From: Bradyrhizobium jicamae
GTDB taxonomy: Bacteria; Pseudomonadota; Alphaproteobacteria; Rhizobiales; Xanthobacteraceae
NCBI RefSeq assembly: GCF_018130695.1
Contig: NZ_JAFCJX010000009.1
Location: forward strand, 239,175 to 303,174
Length of the DNA: 64,000 bases
Direction of reading: 5' to 3'
The position numbers and the translations under genes were made by a program. The notes below the pieces were generated by a model. It worked only from the letters and a program-made list of their open reading frames with translations. It made no database searches and was not told the origin of the DNA. Each line of letters begins with the position of its first letter. The first letter of the stretch is position 1. Shown here in pieces: positions 43,087-50,553 of the stretch.

Positions 43087-44049
43087 ATGAAGCTCACTGC
43101 CCAGGCCAAAGGAACTTTCGCGATCGCGCCGACGCCGTTCCATGATGACGGCCGCATCGACGAGAAATCCATCGACAGCCTGACCGATTTCTACGCCGAG
43201 GTCGGCTGCGACGGCGTCACGGTGCTGGGCATCCTGGGCGAGGCGCCGAAGCTCGATGCTGCCGAGGCCGAGCAGGTCGCGATCCGCTACGTCAAGCGCG
43301 CCAAGTCGATGCAGGTGATCGTCGGCGTCTCCGCGCCGGGCTTTGCCACCATGCGCTCGCTCGCCAAGGCCTCGATGGACGCCGGCGCCGCCGGCGTCAT
43401 GATCGCGCCGCCGCCGAACCTGCGCACCGACGACCAGATCGTCACCTATTTCAAGCAGGCGCAGGAAGCTGTTGGAGACGACATTCCCTGGGTGCTGCAG
43501 GATTATCCGCTGACGCTGACGGTGGTGTTCACGCCCGCGGTGATCCGCACCATCGTGATGAACTCGCCGTCTTGCGTGATGCTCAAGCATGAGGACTGGC
43601 CGGGGCTGGAGAAGATCACCACGCTGCGCAACTTCCAGAAGGACGGCTCGCTGCGGCCGCTGTCGATCCTGTGCGGCAATGGCGGCACCTTCCTCGATTT
43701 CGAGATGGAGCGCGGCGCCGACGGCGCGATGACCGGCTATGCCTTCCCTGAGTTGCTGATCGACGTGGTCAATCTCTCCAAGGCCGGCAAGCGCGACGCA
43801 GCGCACGATCTGTTCGACGCCCATCTGCCGCTGATCCGCTACGAGCAGCAGCCCGGCGTCGGCCTCACGGTGCGAAAATATGTGCTGCAGAAGCGCGGCG
43901 TGATCGCCTCCAGTGCCCAGCGCAAGCCCGGCGCCGTGATCACGGCGCAGGCGCGGGCGGAGGTCGATTACCTCCTGTCGCGCGTGGCGCGCGTCGATCG
44001 CCGCGCCAATCTGCAGCCGAAGCAATCCAGCGCAGGACCCTCATGGTGA
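43087..44049 (+). CDS. dihydrodipicolinate synthase (DapA)-family lyase
   Basis: TIM-barrel aldolase/lyase of 320 residues. The Schiff-base Lys is Lys167 in CVMLKHEDW, and the DYPLT stretch near 140 supplies the Tyr. The N-terminal TGFAPTP-type pattern is present as FAIAPTPFHDDG and GILGEAPKL replaces the usual GTTGE, so this is not DapA itself. The natural substrate is unknown. The final residues GPSW and the TGA lie in a dispersed repeat. ATG 43087 with GAGGATAG upstream. Confidence 0.9.
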   Translation: MKLTAQAKGTFAIAPTPFHDDGRIDEKSIDSLTDFYAEVGCDGVTVLGILGEAPKLDAAEAEQVAIRYVKRAKSMQVIVGVSAPGFATMRSLAKASMDAGAAGVMIAPPPNLRTDDQIVTYFKQAQEAVGDDIPWVLQDYPLTLTVVFTPAVIRTIVMNSPSCVMLKHEDWPGLEKITTLRNFQKDGSLRPLSILCGNGGTFLDFEMERGADGAMTGYAFPELLIDVVNLSKAGKRDAAHDLFDAHLPLIRYEQQPGVGLTVRKYVLQKRGVIASSAQRKPGAVITAQARAEVDYLLSRVARVDRRANLQPKQSSAGPSW

Positions 44050-44160
44050 GGAGGCGCGAAGCGCCGTCCGATGCTTCGCATCGCCAGGCGAACCACGAGG
44101 CCCCGATCGTGCCATTCATCCTTCGAGACGCGGCCAAGTGGCCGCTCCTCAGGATGAGGT
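44039..44160. repeat. intergenic palindromic repeat, CCTCATCCTGAGGAGC family
   Basis: CCCTCATGGTGAGGAGGCGCG at the left, CTCCTCAGGATGAGG at the right. An inverted relative of 15456-15584, sharing the inner CGCCAGGCGAACCACGAGGCC. The left end overlaps the last ten bases of the DapA-like gene and supplies its stop codon. Confidence 0.88.
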
Positions 44161-44176
44161 CCTGAGGAGTTAGTCC

Positions 44177-44998
44177 ATGCCCGACACCGTCGCCCCGCGT
44201 CTTGCCTCCACCGTGCTGCTGCTGCGCGATAGCGCAGCGGCGTCAAGCGACGGCAAGGGCCGCGCTGAAATCGAAATCTTCATGATGGTGCGCCATCATC
44301 AGATCGAGTTCAATTCCGGTGCGCTGGTGTTTCCGGGCGGCAGTGTCGACAAGAACGACATGGAGATCGCGGCCGATCCCGCGCTCTATTCGGGCGGCGA
44401 GGGGCTCGATGGCGACGCGCTCGGCTTCCGCATCGCCGGCATCCGCGAGACGTTTGAGGAAAGCGGCATTCTGCTGGCGCGGCCGAAGGGCTCGACGGAT
44501 CTGATCGACGCCAAGCGGGCCGAGGCGATCGCCTTGGCGCATCGCACCGAGCTCAACGAAGGCAAGATCAGCTTCCTGAAGGTGATCACGGACAACGGCC
44601 TCGTGCTCGCGCTCGACGGGCTGATGCCCTATGCGCACTGGATCACGCCCGAGGGCATGCCCAAGCGTTTCGACACCTGGTTCTTCCTCGCCGCCGCGCC
44701 GCCGGAGCAGCTCGGCGCGCACGATGGCAAGGAGTCCACCGACTCGATCTGGGTGTCGCCGCGCGAGGCGCTGGAAGGCGGCGACAACGGCCGCTTCAAG
44801 CTGCCATTCCCGACCACCCGCAATCTGATCAAGCTCGGCAAGCAGCCAAGCGTGCAGGCCGCGCTGGACGATAGCCGCGGCAAGACCGTCGTCAGCGTGA
44901 TGCCCGTGATGACCAAGACCGCCACCGGCCGGCAGCTGCGTATCCCCAAGGAAGCCGGCTACGACGGCGAGGTGTTCGACGTGGGGGCGGTGGGGTAG
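44177..44998 (+). CDS. NUDIX hydrolase
   Basis: Hydrolase of 273 residues, larger than minimal NUDIX proteins. The Nudix box is GFRIAGIRETFEESGILLA (around residue 85), with the conserved RE..EE..G. The C-terminal third has WITPEGMPKRFDTWFFLA, seen in NUDIX proteins that act on CoA or nucleotide-sugar derivatives, so an acyl-CoA-related role fits the adjacent operon but is inference. ATG 44177 with GAGGAG upstream. Confidence 0.88.
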   Translation: MPDTVAPRLASTVLLLRDSAAASSDGKGRAEIEIFMMVRHHQIEFNSGALVFPGGSVDKNDMEIAADPALYSGGEGLDGDALGFRIAGIRETFEESGILLARPKGSTDLIDAKRAEAIALAHRTELNEGKISFLKVITDNGLVLALDGLMPYAHWITPEGMPKRFDTWFFLAAAPPEQLGAHDGKESTDSIWVSPREALEGGDNGRFKLPFPTTRNLIKLGKQPSVQAALDDSRGKTVVSVMPVMTKTATGRQLRIPKEAGYDGEVFDVGAVG

Positions 44999-45013
44999 CC
45001 GTATCTCCATCGG

Positions 45014-45172
45014 CGTTCCCCGGATGCTGCGCAGCACCGCAAGCGCGTTCACGCGCGTCTTCGACACGCTATGGTGATGCGCTGCTGCTCCGGGGTCCAT
45101 CCATCAAACAAGCAAGCGTGGGTCCCGGCGCTGCGAAGCAGCGTTGCACGCTGCATCGCGTCCGGGACACGG
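45014..45172. repeat. intergenic palindromic repeat (CCCCGGATGCTGCGCAGCACC type), third copy
   Basis: The right half (GTGGGTCCCGGCGCTGCGAA to TCCGGGACACGG) is nearly identical to the right half of 42009-42126; the left half is longer, with an extra GCGCGTTCACGCGCG insert. It explains most of the 570-base gap between NUDIX and the sensor kinase. Confidence 0.82.
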
Positions 45173-45220
45173 ATAGTTTGGTCTCGATCGAAGTATCGTG
45201 GTCACCTCCCGGCGTAGTCT

Positions 45221-45243
45221 CCGTCCCGATCGCATCGGGACGG
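45221..45243. promoter_or_regulatory. perfect inverted repeat before a broken micro-gene
   Basis: CCGTCCCGAT-CGC-ATCGGGACGG: 10-bp arms around three bases. It ends six bases before the ATG at 45250 and would be a strong hairpin over the ribosome-binding site. Whether it is an operator, a leader hairpin or a terminator is not clear. Confidence 0.5.
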
Positions 45244-45249
45244 AAGCCC

Positions 45250-45383
45250 ATGACCACCCCACGCCAGCCCAACCTGGCCTTCGAGCTCGCGCTGCTGGTC
45301 CGACCGTCTGGATCGGGCTCGCCTGCGTCGTGATCGGTGTTGCCGCGATGACGATCCCGGCACGGTCGTTCTCGGCCGCCTGA
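45250..45383 (+). pseudogene. frameshifted small membrane protein
   Basis: The ATG frame reads MTTPRQPNLAFELALLV and stops soon after; a shifted frame continues with GPTVWIGLACVVIGVAAMTI and ends at TGA 45381. Joined, the two give about 44 residues with one membrane helix. A single base insertion or loss near 45300 would restore it. It may also be a sequencing or population variant. No family is recognised. Confidence 0.35.
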
Positions 45384-45404
45384 CCGCCCGCTCAGGCGGG
45401 CGGT
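45383..45404. terminator. hairpin after the broken micro-gene
   Basis: ACCGCCCGC-TCAG-GCGGGCGGT: 9-bp perfect stem with a 4-base loop, beginning at the last base of the shifted-frame stop. No clear T-run follows, so termination is likely but not certain. Confidence 0.55.
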
Positions 45405-45566
45405 TCGGGCGCTGGCCGGCTGCGCAAGCCCGGATTCGGACAGTGGACCGCGTCAGCGTGACGCAAATCACGCCGGGCCGGCCGGCTTATCCATGATGAT
45501 CAGCATGTTCCCCACGGCTCGTAATATCCCGTATATTGGGGCGGATGGGACCCCGGCCTCGATAAG

Positions 45567-48248
45567 ATGACCTCCGAACTGCCGCCGAATTCGCCGCCGC
45601 CGCGATCGTTCTCGCTGTCGATCGGGCAGTTGACGTTCGGCAGCTTCATGCTGGTGCTGGCCGTCATCATCATCACCTCGACCGCGAGCGTGGTGGCGAT
45701 CCGCCACATCGATTCGACCTTCGCCGAGCTGCGGCGGCTGCAGAGCGTCGGCGACCTCGCCGAGGACATCGATCGCCGTATGAACGAGCTGCGGCTGGCG
45801 GCGCGTGACTTCGTCACAGAGCCCGGCAGCCAGTCCGTCCAGGTCGCGGAAGCCGCCCAATCGCTGAACGAGATCCTGAAAAAGACCCGTCTCGAGCTCG
45901 CGCCCGAGCAGCAGGACATGATCGATGGGGTCACCGAGCGGCTGGCGACCTACCGCGGCGGCATCGAGCGGATCTCGGCGCTGATCGCCCGCCGCGCCGA
46001 ATTGATCGTCGCGCTGGCGCCGCTGCGCGAGGCCTTCGACAAGGCGGTCGCGGCCAGCCCCGATCCGGAGATTGCGACAAAACTGTCACAAACCCAGAGC
46101 CGGATCGCGACCGCGCTGCTGGCGCACAACCCGTCGGCGGCCGAGCAGGCGGCCCAGAGCATGCGCGCGATGCAGATCGCCGATGGCTCGCTGCGCTCCG
46201 CGGTCGATGCCTATGCCGAGGCGATCATCGCGATCTCGGTGCGGGAAGGCCAGATCGCCGACATCGACAAGGAGGTGCTCGGCATCGAGGGCCGCCTGAT
46301 CCAGCGCGTCACCGAGTTGCTCCGCGAAGTCAGCACGCGGCGCGGCCATGTGCTGTCGCGCGACTTCGCCCGCACGCTCGCGGAAGCCAAATGGCAGAGC
46401 ATCGTGCTCGGCTCGGCCGGCGTGCTGATCGGCATGTTCGCGGCCGTGCTGGTGGTCCGTCGCACCGTGCGTCCGCTCGCCAAGATCGCCGGCGCGATCC
46501 GCAAGGTGTCGGGCGGCGAGAAGAGCGCCTTCATCCCGGCGACCGATCTCGACAACGAGATCGGCGACATCGCGCGCGCCGCCGAAGTGTTCCGCGCCAC
46601 GCTGGTCGATGCCGACACCGCGCGGGAGGCCGCGGTGCGCGCGCTCGCCGAGCAGCGGCTGGCCGAGGAAAGCTACCGCAAGCTGTTCGAGGCCTCCGTC
46701 GACGGCATCTATGTGACGACGCCGGGCGGCGCGCTGCTCAACGCCAATCCGGCGCTGGCGCGGATGATGGGATACGAGACCCCGCAGGGCCTGATCAACG
46801 GCATCGGCGACATCGCCTCCACCGTCTATGTCGATGCGGCCGCGCGCGATGGCTACGAGGCGCTGATGAGGCGCGACGGCATGGTGCGCGAATATGAATA
46901 CCAGGTGCGCTCGCGCGACGGCACCATCCTGTGGCTGTCGGACTCCGCCACCTCGGTGCGCAACGAGCGCGGCGAGGTGGTCCGCTACGAAGGCACGGTG
47001 CGCGACATCACCGACCAGAAGCGTGCGGAAGATGCGATCGCCGAAGGCCGCCGCCTGTTGCAGATGGTGATCGACACCGTGCCCGCGGTGATCAACGTCA
47101 AGGATCGCGAGCTGCGCTATGTGTTGATGAACCGCTACATGGCCGGCATCTTCGGCATCGAGCCGCAGGACGCGCTCGGCCAGACCACGGCCGAGCTTAT
47201 GTCGCATTACGGCGCGGCGAAGACCGACGAGCATGACAAGCGCGTGCTGTCGGCGCGGCGCGAGCTCGGCTTCTACGAGGAGGAGTACAAGGATTCCGCC
47301 GGCAACATGCGGCAGTGGCTGGTCAACAAGCTGCCGATCCTGGACGGCCAGGGCGAGATCGAGACCATCGTGACGGTTGCGCTCGACATCGGGGAGCGCA
47401 AGCGCAGCGAGCAGGAGATGCGGAAAGCCAAGGATTCCGCCGAGGCCGCGCTGCGCAATCTGCGCGAGACGCAGAATTCGCTGATCGAGGCCGAGAAGCT
47501 CGCCGCGCTCGGCCGCCTCGTCGCCGGCGTCGCGCATGAGGTCAACAATCCCGTCGGCATCAGCCTGACGGTGGCGTCTGCGCTGGAGCGCAAGACCGCG
47601 AATTTTGCTTCCCAGGTCGAGCGCGGCGATCTGCGCCGCTCCAGCCTCAACGATTTCCTCGGCACCGCGCGCGATGCGTCGTCACAGCTGGTCGCCAACC
47701 TCAACCGCGCCGCCGAGTTGATCCAGTCGTTCAAGCAGGTCGCCGCCGACCGCAACTACTCCGACCAGCGCACCTTCGATCTCGGCGATCTCACCGAGCA
47801 GGTGGTGATGTCGCTGCGCCCGGGCCTGCGCAAGCATAACCTCACGCTCAATGTCGATTGCCAGCCGAACCTGACCATGAATTCCTATCCCGGTCCGTAC
47901 GGCCAGGTGCTGACCAATCTGTTCCTTAATTCGGTGGCGCACGCGTTCCCGGACGGCAAGGCCGGCGAGGTCGACATCCAGGTGCGCGAGTCCGGCAAGG
48001 ACAATGTCGAGGTGATCTTCTCCGACAATGGCTGCGGCATGTCGCTCGACGTGCGTCGCCGCGCCTTCGACCCGTTCTTCACCACGCGGCGCGACCAGGG
48101 CGGCACCGGGCTCGGCCTGCACATCGTCTACAGCATCGTCACCACGCGCCTCGGCGGCCGGCTCGATCTCGACTCCGCGCCGGGCAAGGGCACCCGCATC
48201 CAGATCATCCTGCCGCGCACAGCACCCCTGGAGCAGGCAGCGGAGTAG
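45567..48248 (+). CDS. membrane sensor histidine kinase with HAMP and two PAS domains
   Basis: Sensor kinase of 893 residues. TM1 at about 22-45 and TM2 at about 276-297 enclose a helical periplasmic region; HAMP follows (about 298-350), PAS1 about 370-485 (FEASVDGIYVTTPGG), PAS2 about 500-615 and the dimerisation domain with phospho-acceptor His657 (GVAHEVNNPVG). The ATPase domain has the N box (NSVAHAFPDG), DNGCGMS and GTGLGLHIV. No receiver domain or adjacent response regulator exists, so the partner is elsewhere. Signal unknown. Confidence 0.93.
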   Translation: MTSELPPNSPPPRSFSLSIGQLTFGSFMLVLAVIIITSTASVVAIRHIDSTFAELRRLQSVGDLAEDIDRRMNELRLAARDFVTEPGSQSVQVAEAAQSLNEILKKTRLELAPEQQDMIDGVTERLATYRGGIERISALIARRAELIVALAPLREAFDKAVAASPDPEIATKLSQTQSRIATALLAHNPSAAEQAAQSMRAMQIADGSLRSAVDAYAEAIIAISVREGQIADIDKEVLGIEGRLIQRVTELLREVSTRRGHVLSRDFARTLAEAKWQSIVLGSAGVLIGMFAAVLVVRRTVRPLAKIAGAIRKVSGGEKSAFIPATDLDNEIGDIARAAEVFRATLVDADTAREAAVRALAEQRLAEESYRKLFEASVDGIYVTTPGGALLNANPALARMMGYETPQGLINGIGDIASTVYVDAAARDGYEALMRRDGMVREYEYQVRSRDGTILWLSDSATSVRNERGEVVRYEGTVRDITDQKRAEDAIAEGRRLLQMVIDTVPAVINVKDRELRYVLMNRYMAGIFGIEPQDALGQTTAELMSHYGAAKTDEHDKRVLSARRELGFYEEEYKDSAGNMRQWLVNKLPILDGQGEIETIVTVALDIGERKRSEQEMRKAKDSAEAALRNLRETQNSLIEAEKLAALGRLVAGVAHEVNNPVGISLTVASALERKTANFASQVERGDLRRSSLNDFLGTARDASSQLVANLNRAAELIQSFKQVAADRNYSDQRTFDLGDLTEQVVMSLRPGLRKHNLTLNVDCQPNLTMNSYPGPYGQVLTNLFLNSVAHAFPDGKAGEVDIQVRESGKDNVEVIFSDNGCGMSLDVRRRAFDPFFTTRRDQGGTGLGLHIVYSIVTTRLGGRLDLDSAPGKGTRIQIILPRTAPLEQAAE

Positions 48249-48268
48249 GGCGTGGCCTGCGCGCGACG

Positions 48269-49333
48269 TCAGAGCTCGGTATAACCCTCCGCGCCTCTGC
48301 CGTACCACGACGCGGAATCGGTCGACTTCAACGCTGCGCGTCTGGCAAATCGGCCGGGAAGATCGGGATTGGCAATGAACGGACGGCCGAACGAGATCGC
48401 ATTGGCGTGCCCCGCATCGAGCGCGGCCTGCGCCTTGGCGGCGTCGTAGTCCGAATTGAGCACCAGCGGTCCCCGAAAGGCTGCGCGCATCAGCGGTGCG
48501 ATCGGCGGCCGGTCGGCCTTGCCGTTGGTGCCGGCAAAGTCCGGCTCGCGAATTTCCAGGAATGCGATGCCGAGCTTCGAGAGCATCTTCGCCGCGGCGA
48601 CGAACAGCTCCTCGGGATGGTCGTCGTTGATGCCCTTGATCTCGCCGTTGGGGGAGAGCCGCACCGAGGTGCGGCCGGCGCCGATGCTCTGGGCGACCGC
48701 GAGCGTCACGTCCAGCAGGATCCGGATGCGGTTCTCGACGCTGCCGCCATAGCTGTCGCTGCGCAGATTGGAGCTGCTGCGCAGGAATTGGTCGAGCAGA
48801 TAGCCGTTCGCGGCATGGATCTGCACGCCGTCGAAGCCGGCCTGGATGGCATTGCGGGCGGCGTTGGCGAACTGGTCGATGATGGCGGGGATCTCGTCGA
48901 GATGCAGCGCGCGGGCTTCCTCGTAAGGCAGCTTTCCGTCGTAGGTCTGCGCCAGCCCGGGAGCGGTCGTCGCGGACGCCGAGACGGGGCGGCCGCGCCC
49001 GGGAAAGCTGGTGTGCGTGAGGCGGCCCATATGCCAGAGTTGCGCGACGATGCGCCCGCCGGCCGCGTGCACGGCGTCGGTGACGGTTCGCCAGGCCTGG
49101 ACCTGCGCGCTGTTCCAGATGCCCGGCGCGTAGGGCCAGGCCAGCCCCTGCAGGCTGATGCCGATGGCTTCGGTGAGGATCAGCCCCGCCGAGGCGCGCT
49201 GCCGATAATACTCGGCCATGATCGCCGTCGGCGCGTGGTCGGCGGTGGCGCGTGCCCGCGTCATCGGCGCCATGAAGATGCGGTTTCGGGCCTCGATGGC
49301 GCCGAGCTTGATCGGATCGAACAGACTGACCAT
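48269..49333 (-). CDS. alkene reductase, old yellow enzyme family
   Basis: FMN-dependent NADH:flavin oxidoreductase of 354 residues that reduces activated C=C bonds. Motifs: NRIFMAPMTRARA near the start, QLWHMGRLTH, and the OYE signature HAANGYLLDQFLRS followed by NLRSDSYGGS with NRIRILLDV. GRPFIANPDLP near the end binds the FMN phosphate. Starts at 49333; the binding-protein gene ends five bases upstream, so they are one transcription unit. Confidence 0.93.
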   Translation of the reverse strand: MVSLFDPIKLGAIEARNRIFMAPMTRARATADHAPTAIMAEYYRQRASAGLILTEAIGISLQGLAWPYAPGIWNSAQVQAWRTVTDAVHAAGGRIVAQLWHMGRLTHTSFPGRGRPVSASATTAPGLAQTYDGKLPYEEARALHLDEIPAIIDQFANAARNAIQAGFDGVQIHAANGYLLDQFLRSSSNLRSDSYGGSVENRIRILLDVTLAVAQSIGAGRTSVRLSPNGEIKGINDDHPEELFVAAAKMLSKLGIAFLEIREPDFAGTNGKADRPPIAPLMRAAFRGPLVLNSDYDAAKAQAALDAGHANAISFGRPFIANPDLPGRFARRAALKSTDSASWYGRGAEGYTEL

Positions 49334-49338
49334 CGCAG

Positions 49339-50541
49339 TCAACGCTTCAGCAGCGGGCACTTCGATTCCGACACCGGCCTGAACGCATCGTCGCCCTTCA
49401 CCGTCCGGACAATCTCGAGATAGTCCCATCGCTCCTTCGATTGCTCGGGCTTTTTGACCCGGGCCAGATACATGTCGCGGATCACACGGCCGTCCTCGCG
49501 CAACCGTCCCTGATGCACGAAGGCATCCTCGATCGGCAGCTCGCGCATCTTCGCCATCACCTTGGCCGGATCGTCGCTTTCGGCTGTCTTGATGGCCTTG
49601 AGGTAGTGCAGGGTGGCGCCATAGACGCCGGTGTGGATCATGGACGGCATGACGCCGGTGCGGTCGAAGAATTTCTTCGACCAGGCGCGCGTCTTGTCAT
49701 CCATGTTCCAGTAGGATGCGGTCGTCATGTAGGTTCCCTGCGCCTCGCGCAGGCCGATGGCGTGGATGTCCGCATCGAACAGCAGAAGCCCGACCAGCTT
49801 TTGTCCGGCGCTGACAAGCCCGAACTCGTTGGCTTGCTTGATCGCAGTCTGCGTGTCCTGGCCGGCATTGGCGAAGGCGACGACATTGGATTTCGAGTTC
49901 TGCGCCTGCAGGGCAAACGACGAGAAGTCCGAGGTATTGGACGGATGCCGCACGCTGCCGAGCACCGTGCCGCCGGCTTGCTTGATGAAGCGGGTCGCGT
50001 CCTGCTCGAGCTGTTGGCCGAACGTATAGTCCGCCGTGACGAAGAACCACGACTTGTTGCCTTCAACCACCATCGCGGACGCCGTCACCTTGGCCAGCGC
50101 GTAGGTGTCGTAGGTGAACTGCACGGTGTTGGGGCTGCAGAGCTCGTCGGTCAGGGAGCTCGCGCCGGCGCCCGACAGCAGCAGGATCTTGTTGCGCTCG
50201 CGCGCCATGTTGTGGAGGGCGATCGCGATCGCCGAATTCGGCACGTCGACGATCGCATCGATCTTGCTGTTGTCGATCCAGCCGCGCGCGATCTGGGTCC
50301 CGACGTCGACCTTCATCTGGTGGTCGGCGCTGATCAGCTCGATCGGCTTGCCGAGCACGGTCGGCCCGAACTCCTCGATCGCCATTTTGGCGGCTTCGAT
50401 CGAGCCGGGGCCGGTGTTGTCGCGGCCCCAGCTCGACAGGTCGGTCATGACGCCGATCCTGACCGCGTTGTCCGAGACCTGCGCCAGCGCCGTCGACGAC
50501 GCCCAGAAGAGAACAAGGAGTGTTCCGATCAGTCGTGTCAT
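49339..50541 (-). CDS. ABC transporter substrate-binding protein, branched-chain amino acid type
   Basis: Periplasmic binding protein of 400 residues in the LivJ/Peripla_BP_6 class. Signal peptide about 1-20 (ends STALAQ). Core features: VRIGVMTDLSSWG, GSIEAAKMAIEEFG, the hinge VTADYTFGQQLEQDA and Pro-rich ending. No permease or ATPase genes are near; as with many Bradyrhizobium binding proteins it is an orphan, or serves as a sensor. Upstream of the OYE gene and 12 bases after the autotransporter gene. Confidence 0.88.
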   Translation of the reverse strand: MTRLIGTLLVLFWASSTALAQVSDNAVRIGVMTDLSSWGRDNTGPGSIEAAKMAIEEFGPTVLGKPIELISADHQMKVDVGTQIARGWIDNSKIDAIVDVPNSAIAIALHNMARERNKILLLSGAGASSLTDELCSPNTVQFTYDTYALAKVTASAMVVEGNKSWFFVTADYTFGQQLEQDATRFIKQAGGTVLGSVRHPSNTSDFSSFALQAQNSKSNVVAFANAGQDTQTAIKQANEFGLVSAGQKLVGLLLFDADIHAIGLREAQGTYMTTASYWNMDDKTRAWSKKFFDRTGVMPSMIHTGVYGATLHYLKAIKTAESDDPAKVMAKMRELPIEDAFVHQGRLREDGRVIRDMYLARVKKPEQSKERWDYLEIVRTVKGDDAFRPVSESKCPLLKR

Positions 50542-50553
50542 TCCCTCGGCTCC

